NCBI RefSeq assembly: GCF_002886255.1
Contig: NZ_KZ614149.1
Location: 4,027,272-4,091,271 of the forward strand
Length of the DNA: 64,000 nt
DNA from: Alteribacillus bidgolensis
Lineage (GTDB): Bacteria > Bacillota > Bacilli > Bacillales > Marinococcaceae
Direction of reading: 5' to 3'
In this document: piece after piece, positions 43,670 to 52,180 of the stretch
How positions within the stretch are numbered: the stretch's first letter is position 1
Layout: the number at the start of each line of letters is the position of its first letter
The notes under the pieces: model-generated
The model's database searches: none
Told to the model about the DNA's origin: nothing
What the model saw: only the letters and a program-made list of their open reading frames with translations
Translations under genes and position numbers: made by a program

Positions 43670-45550
43670 ATGGCAACAAAACAATTTCAAGCGGAGTCGA
43701 AACGTTTATTAGAAATGATGATTAACTCCATATATTCTCAAAAAGAGATTTTTTTACGAGAATTAATATCAAACGCTAGTGATGCAATTGATAAAATGTA
43801 TTACAAAGCTTTAACTGATGATTCCCTCACTTTTAATAAGGATGACTACTACATAAAAGTGAGCGCAGATAAGGATAATCGAACCTTAAAAATTGAGGAC
43901 ACCGGTATTGGAATGACCGAAGAAGAGCTGGAATCCAATCTTGGAGTCATTGCAAAAAGCGGCTCACTCGCATTCAAAAACGAAAATGAAATAAAAGATG
44001 GCCATGATATTATAGGTCAATTCGGTGTCGGATTTTATTCCGCATTTATGGTAGCAGACGTAGTCACCGTTTACACAAAATCAGCTAATAGCGATCAGGC
44101 TTATAAATGGGAGTCTAATGGTGCTGATGGATATACGATTGAACCGGCAGACAAAGAGAAAGTCGGTACAGAGGTTTTCATTAAATTAAGAGAAAACACA
44201 GAAGATGAAAACTATGACGAGTATTTAGAAGAACATCGATTAAATTCCATTATTAAAAAATACTCTGATTACATCCGCTACCCTATCAAAATGGACGTTA
44301 CTGTACAAAAACCAAAAGATGATGATGAAGAGGAAACTGCAGAGGTAAAAGAAGAACAAACCGTCAACAGCATGGTTCCGATTTGGAGAAAAAATAAAAA
44401 TGAGCTGACTACCGAAGATTATGAAGCTTTTTATTCTGAAAAACATTACGGTTTTGATAAGCCGTTGACTCATATTCATCTAAGTGTGGATGGGGCTGTG
44501 CGCTATCAAGCGATTTTATTCATCCCGGAAAATACGCCTTTTGATTACTATACGAAAGAATATGAAAAAGGTCTCGAACTGTATTCCAATGGTGTTTTGA
44601 TCATGGAAAAATGTTCGGACCTGCTGCCTGATTATTTCGGTTTCGTTAAAGGGATTGTTGATTCCGAAGACTTATCATTAAATATTTCCCGAGAAATGCT
44701 GCAGCATGACAGACAGTTGAAGCTGATTGCTAAAAATATTAAAAATAAAATAAAGAGCCAGTTGAAAACACTCTTAAAAGATGAACGCGAAAAATATGAG
44801 AAATTCTATCAATCCTTTGGCCGACAATTAAAATTCGGTGTTCATATAGATTTTGGAACCCATAAAGACGACTTAAAAGATCTGCTTCTTTTCTATTCAT
44901 CTAAAGAAAAGAAATTAGTTACTTTATCCGAATATGTTTCAAGAATGCCAGAAGATCAGCAGTACATTTACTACGCTGCTGGGGATTCATATGACAGAAT
45001 TGAAAAGCTTCCGCAAACGGAAATGGTACTAGACAAAGGATATGAGATCTTATATTTCACCGAGGATATAGACGAATTTGCGATTAAAACATTAATGAGT
45101 TATGATGACAAACAATTTAAGTCTGTAGCGAGCGGCGATTTAGGTATTGAGTCAGAAGAAGACCAGGAAAAAGAGGAAGAAGAGAAGAAGGACAACAAAG
45201 AACTATTTGAAGAAATCAAGAATATCTTATCCGATAAAGTGAAAGATGTCCGTGCGTCGAAAAGGATGAAAACCCACCCAGTTTGCTTAGCAGCCGATGG
45301 AGAAGTTTCGATTGAAATGGAAAAGATCCTTCAGCAAATGCCTGACAATCAAAATATTAAAGCAGATAAGGTATTAGAAATTAACATTAACCACAATGTA
45401 TACCAATCCTTAAAAAATGCGTACGATCAGGATAAAGAAAAATTAAAACTGTACACCAACCTTTTGTATAACCAGGCTCTTCTAATTGAAGGTCTACAAG
45501 TTGAAGATCCTGTCGCATTTACAAATGATATGTGCAAAGTGATGGCGTAA
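43670..45550 (+). CDS. htpG: Hsp90-family molecular chaperone HtpG
   Basis: A 626-residue ATP-dependent chaperone. N-terminal ATPase: KEIFLRELISNASDAIDK, DTGIGMTEEEL, and IGQFGVGFYSAFMVAD. The middle domain has ILFIPENTPFDYY-type sequence, and VDSEDLSLNISREMLQ is the conserved catalytic-loop region; a dimerisation domain follows. It has an acidic linker (EEDQEKEEEEKKDNKE) before the C-terminal domain. ATG 43670 (MATKQFQ) is chosen with AAAGGAG 8 bases upstream; ATG 43667 and TTG 43652 are in frame. Controlled by the promoter and CIRCE just upstream. Confidence 0.97.
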   Translation: MATKQFQAESKRLLEMMINSIYSQKEIFLRELISNASDAIDKMYYKALTDDSLTFNKDDYYIKVSADKDNRTLKIEDTGIGMTEEELESNLGVIAKSGSLAFKNENEIKDGHDIIGQFGVGFYSAFMVADVVTVYTKSANSDQAYKWESNGADGYTIEPADKEKVGTEVFIKLRENTEDENYDEYLEEHRLNSIIKKYSDYIRYPIKMDVTVQKPKDDDEEETAEVKEEQTVNSMVPIWRKNKNELTTEDYEAFYSEKHYGFDKPLTHIHLSVDGAVRYQAILFIPENTPFDYYTKEYEKGLELYSNGVLIMEKCSDLLPDYFGFVKGIVDSEDLSLNISREMLQHDRQLKLIAKNIKNKIKSQLKTLLKDEREKYEKFYQSFGRQLKFGVHIDFGTHKDDLKDLLLFYSSKEKKLVTLSEYVSRMPEDQQYIYYAAGDSYDRIEKLPQTEMVLDKGYEILYFTEDIDEFAIKTLMSYDDKQFKSVASGDLGIESEEDQEKEEEEKKDNKELFEEIKNILSDKVKDVRASKRMKTHPVCLAADGEVSIEMEKILQQMPDNQNIKADKVLEININHNVYQSLKNAYDQDKEKLKLYTNLLYNQALLIEGLQVEDPVAFTNDMCKVMA

Positions 45551-45599
45551 AGAACAAAAGCGCAAGCAGAAAAAATATAATTTCTTAGATAACGATGAA

Positions 45600-45639
45600 A
45601 GCCTCCTTTCCGACTAGTCGGTAGGAGGCTGCTTTTTTA
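45600..45639 (+). terminator. Terminator after htpG
   Basis: AGCCTCC..CCGACT pairs with AGTCGG..GGAGGCT, followed by a T run. Confidence 0.88.
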
Positions 45640-45767
45640 TATACTACTAAAACCCAAGGCTCGCCTTTTTTATTTATTAAACGAACCGTATTTGGTTTCT
45701 GCGAATAAACGGTGCTTTCCATACAAAAACTAAAACCATCATAGCGAATGAGAAAAGGAGCATGGGA

Positions 45768-45917
45768 ATGGCAGATAATAAAAAACAGAAACCCGATAAT
45801 CAATTTAAAGAAAATAAAAATCATGGAGAGCACCGAAATGGCCGATTAAGCCAATTTAAAAATCATAGTGCTCATGGTGGAGAAGTACCGAACGAATATA
45901 TAAACAAAGAGGAATAA
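45768..45917 (+). CDS. Small hydrophilic protein of 49 residues, unknown
   Basis: A 49-codon gene rich in Asn, Lys, His and Glu (ADNKKQKPDNQFKENKN at the start, AHGGEVPNEYINKEE at the end), no cysteine, no membrane segment, probably disordered. AAAAGGAG sits 7 bases upstream of ATG 45768, an ideal spacing, which is the main support. It has its own space between two terminators. Composition recalls small spore or stress peptides of Bacilli, but no family is recognised. A promoter could not be identified. Confidence 0.6.
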   Translation: MADNKKQKPDNQFKENKNHGEHRNGRLSQFKNHSAHGGEVPNEYINKEE

Positions 45918-45923
45918 TAAAGA

Positions 45924-45961
45924 GTGGTGTGATGTGTTTAAACCTCACACCACTGGCTTTT
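45924..45961. terminator. Bidirectional terminator between the 49-residue gene and the HAD gene
   Basis: GTGGTGTGA pairs with TCACACCAC, with T-rich sequence after it on the plus strand. Confidence 0.6.
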
Positions 45962-46607
45962 ATTTCACTAAGTCTTGTTTAAGAAAGTGAAATAGATCAA
46001 AAGGATGGGTGAAGATAGCATCAGGTTCAGCAGTATATTCTGAAGACTGGTATTCTGGCAGCCATTTAGCACCTGCCGTCGTCACATTTGCCCGCCGTCC
46101 GGCATGAATATCTCCGTCACTGTCTCCTATATACATAGACTGGTTTCTTCGCATATTCATTTTTTGTAAAGCCTTTAAAATACCTTCTGGGTTCGGTTTA
46201 TCATATTCTGTGTCATAACCAGTGATCATAACATCAAAAAGATTGTTCATTTTCAGTCTTTCTAAAGATGTCTCAAAGCTTCTTCTTGATTTTCCAGTAA
46301 CTACGCCTAATTTCATTCCGTGATTTTTCAGCTTGAAAAGCATGTCTTCTATTTCTTTGTTCCTGTCCACTAAGTGGGAATGATGGGTTTCATATACTTC
46401 ATAATAATATTCTATCGCTTTTTCCACTTGATCACTGTTCAAGTGTTCCTTAATAATCTCTGGTTCCGGAGGTCCAAACAAGTTTTTAACTTCCTCATCA
46501 GATAGGCTTTTGTTATCAAATTCTTGAAAAACATGTTTAAAACCAGCATAATTCACGGGCAGCGTGTTGGCTAATGTGCCGTCAAAATCAAAAATGATAG
46601 CCTTCAT
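45960..46607 (-). CDS. HAD-superfamily hydrolase, phosphoglycolate phosphatase-like
   Basis: A 215-residue HAD phosphatase with an alpha-helical cap. Motif I FDFDGTLANTLP (nucleophile D), motif II VVTGKSRRS, motif III lysine near YDKPNPEGI, motif IV YIGDSDGDIHAG. The substrate may be a phosphoglycolate- or pyrophosphate-like compound, as in PpaX and Gph relatives. It is 22 bases after the UbiA gene on the same strand, so probably co-transcribed, though the partnership gives no clear substrate hint. Confidence 0.88.
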   Translation of the reverse strand: MKAIIFDFDGTLANTLPVNYAGFKHVFQEFDNKSLSDEEVKNLFGPPEPEIIKEHLNSDQVEKAIEYYYEVYETHHSHLVDRNKEIEDMLFKLKNHGMKLGVVTGKSRRSFETSLERLKMNNLFDVMITGYDTEYDKPNPEGILKALQKMNMRRNQSMYIGDSDGDIHAGRRANVTTAGAKWLPEYQSSEYTAEPDAIFTHPFDLFHFLKQDLVK

Positions 46608-46629
46608 CTTATCAACTGCCTTTCATTAT

Positions 46630-47559
46630 TCATATAAATAATCCGAGCCAAACAGCAGCGGTCATTGCTAATAACAGTAATATTTTTTCATATGCTGAGA
46701 CTTGCATGAAGTCATTTATATCCATTTTTACAATGATAAAAGCAGAGACACATACGATCAGAAGCAGTCCAAGTGCAGCAGGAAGTCGGTCAAATCCAAG
46801 CCAAAACACGCATATAGCAGCCAAAAAATAGTACATTAAAGCTGGAATACGAATGAAGGAGGAACCGAATTTTTGTTCACTCCAAACCACACTCGTTTGT
46901 TTCATTGGTGTTGCGTTTTTATCCGCATTTATATCTGGAATGTGATGCACCATAACCCAGGCAATACATATGAGGGCGTTGATGACGGCATTTTGGAATG
47001 CCCATTCTGGAGTATTGTCTAATGTTAACCATGCACCGGCTAGTCCAAGGAATAAAACAGACGGAAAGGTGCACAGACATTCTCCAGTAAAAGGACGGTA
47101 GCTTAACCGTAAGGGCGGTAAGGAATAAGTGATTGCTCCCCATAATCCAACCGCTAACAAAACAGCCAGCCGATAAAAATCAAAAATGATAAAAATAAGT
47201 AAAACAAAAACGAGTGTAATCACCAGCCATATTCCAAACGTGCGCATTTTTTCTATAGTAATAAATCCTTTTTGAATGACACGGCTGCCACCTGATAATA
47301 TCGCGGGGCTATGTATATCCGTTCCCGATAAATGATCAACATAATCATTAAGAATATGTGTCAGTACGCCGTGTATCAAAAAGGCACTGAACAAGAGAAG
47401 ACAAAAGAGAGGAAGCAGCTCTTCTGCGGAAATAGGATAATATAAAAATAAAGGAAGCATAGAAGAAATAATAGCAGCCACACTTGAAGAAATAACCGCT
47501 ATCGAACGCAGCAGCAGCCATCCACCTTTAAGAGGGGAATTTTTTCCGATACTATCCAC
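46630..47559 (-). CDS. UbiA-family prenyltransferase (MenA-like)
   Basis: A 309-residue membrane prenyltransferase with about 8-9 helices. The first aspartate-rich motif is NDYVDHLSGTD (NDxxDxxxD) and the second DINADK. These bind magnesium prenyl-diphosphate. In Bacilli, paralogues like this sit alongside MenA (DHNA octaprenyltransferase); the substrate here could be a quinone precursor or a geranylgeranyl/heme compound. The window's only other menaquinone-related gene is the aminofutalosine synthase-like gene at 8.4 kb. The start at 47559 is kept from the frame. Confidence 0.82.
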   Translation of the reverse strand: MDSIGKNSPLKGGWLLLRSIAVISSSVAAIISSMLPLFLYYPISAEELLPLFCLLLFSAFLIHGVLTHILNDYVDHLSGTDIHSPAILSGGSRVIQKGFITIEKMRTFGIWLVITLVFVLLIFIIFDFYRLAVLLAVGLWGAITYSLPPLRLSYRPFTGECLCTFPSVLFLGLAGAWLTLDNTPEWAFQNAVINALICIAWVMVHHIPDINADKNATPMKQTSVVWSEQKFGSSFIRIPALMYYFLAAICVFWLGFDRLPAALGLLLIVCVSAFIIVKMDINDFMQVSAYEKILLLLAMTAAVWLGLFI

Positions 47560-47660
47560 TTCCTATCTTCAAATAAACATATATTCTCACAAAAACGCGG
47601 TTTATTTATTGTCTCATGAAACCTTTTGATGGCACAGCCTTTTTATAAATTTTATAAATG

Positions 47661-48064
47661 AGAAAGGGGCTGTCCCAAAAGGTTTTTTCCAGCCGAAATA
47701 CACTTCGCTTTCACCCTCAGGACACAAGTGCGACCTCTACTCAAACTCTCTTTGATCGTTCTCGTAGTGTCTTCTTTGCCGTAGGCAACACTTCAGCTTC
47801 CTCGTGAGCAAAGACCGCTCACTGCGGAATTTTCAGCTGCCCGTTTGACGAACCCGACGTTCTAATGTCGGCGTTGGTCACAGGACGGACTTCCGCAGGA
47901 TGTGGTGGCTTCTACGTTGCACACAGGACGTGTGCGGTTTTAGTAGTTCCTTATTTCTTCGTAGAAGATCCTTTTTCTGAGCCGACGACCGCTGGAGTCA
48001 ACGTGTATTTCAGCTGGAGTTAATTAGGAAATTTAGCCGACCCAACTTATGGGACAACCCCCTT
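47661..48064 (+). repeat. About 400-bp MITE-like element with GGGCTGTCCC / GGGACAACCCC ends
   Basis: The ends AAAGGGGCTGTCCCA and TGGGACAACCCCCTT are inverted repeats. The interior has no frame above 60 codons that looks real. Its middle string TTCAGCTTCCTCGTGAGCAAA matches, inverted, the remnant at 24930-25040. It also has GTCACAGGACGG, as in other elements here. Confidence 0.65.
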
Positions 48065-48109
48065 ATGCAATATATTTGATCTTTTAACATATTTAAACTG
48101 GCCTAAAGT

Positions 48110-48205
48110 ATTCAGTAAAACTTTGCTTGCCGCCAAGTCCAAAATGGGGGGGATCGTAGTTTTGCTTATACTTTGATCCTTTAACAAAGTTAAACATTCC
48201 TAAAG
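48110..48205 (-). repeat. Dispersed hairpin-forming repeat, copy 4 (reverse)
   Basis: On the minus strand: TTTAACTTTGTTAAAGGA, CAAAGTATAAG, AAAACTACGATCC, then GGCGGCAAGC. The central loop is altered by a G run (GGGGGGG) so the stem is weaker than in other copies. Confidence 0.65.
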
Positions 48206-48210
48206 CATAA

Positions 48211-48247
48211 AAAAAGAGTGTCTTTAGATTTATCCCTAAAGACACTC
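48211..48247 (-). terminator. Terminator after gdhA (minus strand)
   Basis: GAGTGTCTTTAG pairs with CTAAAGACACTC, 12 base pairs; on the minus strand a T run follows. Confidence 0.82.
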
Positions 48248-48261
48248 CATATTTTTAACTG

Positions 48262-48361
48262 CTAGGAAAGTATAAGTTTTTTTAGAAAACAGGTGTAAAT
48301 GCCGCCGTTGCCACAGGACGTGACGTTTTTAGGCGGTTTCGACAAGTTGAGTTTTTCTAAT
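48262..48361 (+). repeat. Chimeric repeat segment
   Basis: Starts with AGGAAAGTATAAG as in the dispersed repeat, carries CACAGGACGTGACG as in the 36.2-kb element, and ends in AAGTTGAGTTTTTCTA. It looks like a recombined copy of the two repeat types. Confidence 0.5.
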
Positions 48362-48390
48362 AGGTTTACTATTCCGGTTACATTTCCTTA

Positions 48391-49773
48391 TTATATAACT
48401 CCTTGCTCAAGCATGGCATCGGCTACTTTTAAAAAGCCTGCAATATTAGCTCCCACCACAAGATTGTCAGGATGGCCGTAATTTTCTGCAGCTTCTACGC
48501 TGTTTCGATAAATAGTGGTCATAATTTCTTTTAACTTAGAATCTACTTCTTCAAATGACCAGGAAAGTCTCATGCTGTTTTGCGCCATTTCTAAAGCTGA
48601 AACAGCTACACCACCAGCATTTACAGCTTTTGCCGGTCCAAAGAGTACACCATTATTTTGGAAGACTTCAATAGCTTGTAAGGTTGATGGCATATTTGCT
48701 CCTTCTCCTACAGCTTTGACACTGTTCGCCACTAATACTTTCGCTGCTTCGACATCAATCTCGTTTTGAGTGGCACATGGAAGAGCAATATCACAAGGGG
48801 TAAGCCAAATATCAGAGCAACCTTCATGGTATTGTGCGTCAGGGTGTTCATCGACATATGCTGATATTCTTTTTCTTTCGACTTCTTTTAACCGCCGAAC
48901 AGTTTCGACATTGATACCGTTTTTATCATAAATATACCCGTTAGAATCACTGCACGCTACTAGAGTAGCTCCCAATTGTGCTGCTTTTTCCATAGCATAG
49001 ATAGAAACATTCCCCGAACCTGAAACAACGACAGTACTGCCGTTAAAACTAAGTCCTTTATCTTTTAACATTTCTTCAACAAAATAAACAGTTCCATATC
49101 CAGTTGCTTCAGTTCGGGTTAAACTTCCGCCATATCCAATTCCTTTCCCTGTTAAAATTCCGGCTTCATAACCTTTTTGAATTTTTTTATATTGTCCGAA
49201 CATGTATCCAATTTCTCTGGCACCAACTCCAATGTCACCAGCTGGCACATCTATATCTGAACCGATATGTTTAGACAGTTCTGTCATAAAGCTTTGCGTA
49301 AACCTCATCACTTCACCATCTGATTTTCCTTTCGGATCAAAGTCTGCACCGCCTTTTCCTCCGCCGATAGGAAGTCCGGTAAGTGAATTTTTGAATATTT
49401 GTTCAAACCCTAAAAACTTAACAATACTGGCATTAACGGAAGGGTGAAATCTTAGGCCGCCTTTGTAGGGGCCAATCGCGCTATTAAATTGTACGCGAAA
49501 ACCGCGGTTAACCCTCACTTTCCCTTCATCATCTACCCAAGGAACACTAAAGGAAATAACTCTCTCTGGTTCTGAAATTCGTTCAAGGATGCCATTTTCC
49601 ATGTATTTAGGATGTTTCGCAAATGCTGGAACCAAAGATTCAAATATTTCTTTAACCGCCTGGTGAAACTCGTATTCATTGGGGTTTCGTTGTTTAATTG
49701 TTTCAAACACTTGACTTATGTAAGTTTCAGCTGATTGTGTATCTGGAGTAGTTTGATTAACAACTGTTGGCAT
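48391..49773 (-). CDS. gdhA: NADP-specific glutamate dehydrogenase, anabolic type
   Basis: A 460-residue enzyme of the long hexameric class, making glutamate from 2-oxoglutarate and ammonia. Visible: GFRVQFNSAIGPYKGGLRFHP, KNSLTGLPIGGGKGG with the catalytic lysine, PAGDIGVGAREIGY, and VVVSGSGNVSIYAMEKA in the coenzyme domain. ATG 49773 (MPTVVNQ) is preferred: GGAGGGATGGGAGA lies before it, while ATG 49791 would place the start inside that ribosome binding site. The first gene of the window is the catabolic counterpart. A LysR regulator lies about 540 bases away. Confidence 0.96.
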   Translation of the reverse strand: MPTVVNQTTPDTQSAETYISQVFETIKQRNPNEYEFHQAVKEIFESLVPAFAKHPKYMENGILERISEPERVISFSVPWVDDEGKVRVNRGFRVQFNSAIGPYKGGLRFHPSVNASIVKFLGFEQIFKNSLTGLPIGGGKGGADFDPKGKSDGEVMRFTQSFMTELSKHIGSDIDVPAGDIGVGAREIGYMFGQYKKIQKGYEAGILTGKGIGYGGSLTRTEATGYGTVYFVEEMLKDKGLSFNGSTVVVSGSGNVSIYAMEKAAQLGATLVACSDSNGYIYDKNGINVETVRRLKEVERKRISAYVDEHPDAQYHEGCSDIWLTPCDIALPCATQNEIDVEAAKVLVANSVKAVGEGANMPSTLQAIEVFQNNGVLFGPAKAVNAGGVAVSALEMAQNSMRLSWSFEEVDSKLKEIMTTIYRNSVEAAENYGHPDNLVVGANIAGFLKVADAMLEQGVI

Positions 49774-49937
49774 TCTCCCATCCCTCCGCATTTTTTCAAC
49801 GATTGATTCTTTATATAAAAAAAATTTTGTTATGGAGTATTTTATAATTATTAGCTGAAAAGAAACAATATAAATTATAGATAGGTTTCATGCGGTTATG
49901 AGATGAATGAATCGAAGAAACGGCTGAAAGGGGAGAA

Positions 49938-50105
49938 TTATTTATTCATTTTTAAGGTTGAATAGGTAGAGGAAAAGGATCTGGACTTGTACTTTTTATT
50001 CACTTCCTTCATTCTTTTCTTTCTGTCTATCTCAGACATATCAGGTTTTACATAATCTTCACGGAGTACTCTTTTTTGCCAAGTGTTCCAGTTTTGTTCA
50101 GTCAT
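49938..50105 (-). CDS. Small basic protein of 55 residues, unknown
   Basis: A 55-codon gene with an AAAAAGGTGAGCGTAA ribosome binding site. It starts MTEQNWNTWQKRVLREDY and has a helical Lys/Arg/Glu-rich middle (SEIDRKKRMKEVNKKYKS); no cysteines or membrane helix. It lies between gdhA and the divergent GltC-like gene and could be the first gene of the gdhA transcript (164-base gap). No family recognised. Support comes from the ribosome binding site and protein-like codon use. Confidence 0.5.
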   Translation of the reverse strand: MTEQNWNTWQKRVLREDYVKPDMSEIDRKKRMKEVNKKYKSRSFSSTYSTLKMNK

Positions 50106-50309
50106 TTACGCTCACCTTTTTAACTATTATTAATTTTCGTACTTTTGATTAGAAAATTTGATATAATAACGAATCGATTGTCTGTTAAGAAAATATGTTT
50201 GTTAAACGGTTGATTTACGTGTATTTTATTATGTAGCCATTCATCTAATCAATATGAATAACAGATAACAATGATATCGTATTGAGATGATTAAAGGAGA
50301 GAAGAACTT

Positions 50310-51209
50310 GTGGAATTAAGACAATTAAAGTATTTTATGGAAGTTGCCAAACGTGAGCATATGACAGAGGCAGCTGAAAATCTGCATGTTGCACAATCCG
50401 CCGTAAGCCGTCAAATATACAATCTCGAATCAGAACTGGGGGTAGACCTGTTTGTGAGGCAAGGACGAAGAGTCCGTTTAACACCAATAGGGAGAATGTT
50501 TTTAGAGAGCTCCACTCAAGCTATGATTATGCTTGAAAATGCCAAGCGCGAAGTAAAGGAACATTTAGATCCGGCAAGAGGTACCATCAGGATTACGTAT
50601 CCAATCAGTATGGCTGCTTATACGCTCCCAACAGTTATTTCTTCTTTTCGCGAACAATATCCAGATGCTAGATTTCAGCTGAAACAAAATATATATTATG
50701 ATGTCATAGAAGAAGTGGTGAATGGCGAATACAACATGGGATTGCTTGCTCCAGTGCCCAATAACAATAAAAAGGTAGAAGGTCACACATTATTTACAGA
50801 AAATGTGATTGCGCTTTTACCAAAAAATCATGATCTGGCTGACAAAGACAATTTGCAGTTGACACAATTAAAAGAAGAGCCATTTATATTGCTTCCTGAA
50901 GGGATGTATTTTCGTGAGATGGTTATAGAAGCCTGCTTAGAACAGGGGTTTCATCCAGAAGTAGCTTTTGAAGGTGATGATGTGGATGCTTTAAAAGGGT
51001 TGGTTTCAGCGGGACTGGGCATTGCTTTAATTCCTGAAATAACTTTGGTTGATACTACGCCGCGTTTTACGGTAAAAAAACCTATTATAAATCCAGGTGT
51101 CACCCGAAGCGTTGGTGTTATTGTTCCTAAAGAACGACAGCTTCTTCCTACGGAACGCTTATTTTTTGATTTTCTTAAGGAGTTTTTTTCCAGAATGGAA
51201 GAATATTAG
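50310..51209 (+). CDS. LysR-family regulator, GltC-like
   Basis: A 299-residue LysR protein. The N-terminal HTH (MELRQLKYFMEVAKREHMTEAAENLHVAQSAVSRQ; landmark at 1-35) and the effector domain (DPARGTIRITYP, FILLPEGMYFREM, FEGDDVDALKGLVSAGLGIALIPE) follow B. subtilis GltC closely in layout. GltC controls gltAB in response to 2-oxoglutarate/glutamate. Here the nearest target would be gdhA, which is oriented away from it across a 500-base gap, so a gdhA link is inferred. Start GTG 50310, with AAAGGAG 10 bases upstream. Confidence 0.85.
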   Translation: MELRQLKYFMEVAKREHMTEAAENLHVAQSAVSRQIYNLESELGVDLFVRQGRRVRLTPIGRMFLESSTQAMIMLENAKREVKEHLDPARGTIRITYPISMAAYTLPTVISSFREQYPDARFQLKQNIYYDVIEEVVNGEYNMGLLAPVPNNNKKVEGHTLFTENVIALLPKNHDLADKDNLQLTQLKEEPFILLPEGMYFREMVIEACLEQGFHPEVAFEGDDVDALKGLVSAGLGIALIPEITLVDTTPRFTVKKPIINPGVTRSVGVIVPKERQLLPTERLFFDFLKEFFSRMEEY

Positions 51210-51279
51210 AAACAATTCTTCAAAGGATATATATACATATATACTTTTCTGAAATAACTTTATGTGATAAGGAAATGGA

Positions 51280-52017
51280 TTATTTTACTGAATGCTGTTC
51301 ATAAGGGATAACAAATAAACCATCATTTTCTAACCATTCCGCAAAAAGAACCGTTTCTATATTAGCTGCTCCTTGCTGTTCTAGTTGGTTTTTCAGCCAT
51401 TCTTTATCTTTTTTAATTTCTTGTAAGTTAGCATGAAGTAATTCTCCGTCTCTTATCAAAGTCACTGGCAAATAAACGGAATGCGGGGGGAGATTTAAAT
51501 CATGCAACGTCGTTTTTTGATATGGGGACTTTTTTAATATACTTATGGCACCGTTTGGTTCAATAAATGCATAGGCTACTTCTCGAATAGAAAATACTTC
51601 ACTTTGTCGAAGCAAACTTTGTAATTGATTGATGTTCATACGATTATTCTTTAACTGATCATAGTCAATTTTCCCGTTTCGAATAACCATAGAAGGTTTC
51701 CCATCAAACATGTGACGAAACGGCAAAAATTTCTGTGATAAGTATTCTACTACAAATAATAATCCTCCCCATAAAACCATTGTATATATAACATGTAAAA
51801 TGGGGGTGTTTTTTTGGTAAACAGCATTGCCTAATAACTCACTCAAAACAATAGCTGCAATAAAAGTAAACGGTGTAATTTGATTTATTAATTTTTTTCC
51901 AACAATTTTTATTAAAAGAAAAAGAACGAAGAATCCAGTGATAAGCTTTAATGTGATGGGTAAAAGCTCTATAGAAAATCCCTCCCAATTTACGTTTTTT
52001 AAAAGTATTTTCCATAT
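51280..52017 (-). pseudogene. YetF/DUF421 family membrane protein with no usable start codon
   Basis: The DUF421 protein is readable over 245 codons in one frame. The membrane part is VNWEGFSIELLPITLKL, IVGKKLINQITPFTFIAA and SELLGNAVYQK; a cytoplasmic domain (FDGKPSMVIRNGKIDYDQL, then LPVTLIRDGELL) follows. The frame runs upstream to TGA 52018-52020 with no ATG, GTG or TTG except TTG 51846, which would drop the first membrane helices. An ATG at 52020-52022 is out of frame; a 2-base AT deletion in ATGAATATGG would explain this. TTG 51846 may produce a shortened 188-residue protein. YetF function is unknown. Confidence 0.65.
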
Positions 52018-52129
52018 TCATAATTTCCAATTTTATACTGACAAATACATCGAATGAAAAGGTAACCAGTCTATCATTAAAGCAAGACGAATTCAGCTAC
52101 ACATATTTAATTATAAAGAAAAAGGCAGA

Positions 52130-52175
52130 AAGCCCCTTCCGATAGCTGCTATTCTATCGTGAAAGAGGCTTTTAC
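52130..52175 (-). terminator. Terminator after the RND efflux gene
   Basis: AAAGCC..TTCCGATAG pairs with CTATCG..GAGGCTTT. T-rich on both sides; it lies past the end of the minus-strand pump gene. Confidence 0.6.
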
Positions 52176-52180
52176 TTTAG

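Noticed and set aside
48299..48481. A 60-codon frame across the repeat and the end of gdhA
   Set aside because: It spans repeat DNA and the antisense of gdhA, and has no supporting signal.
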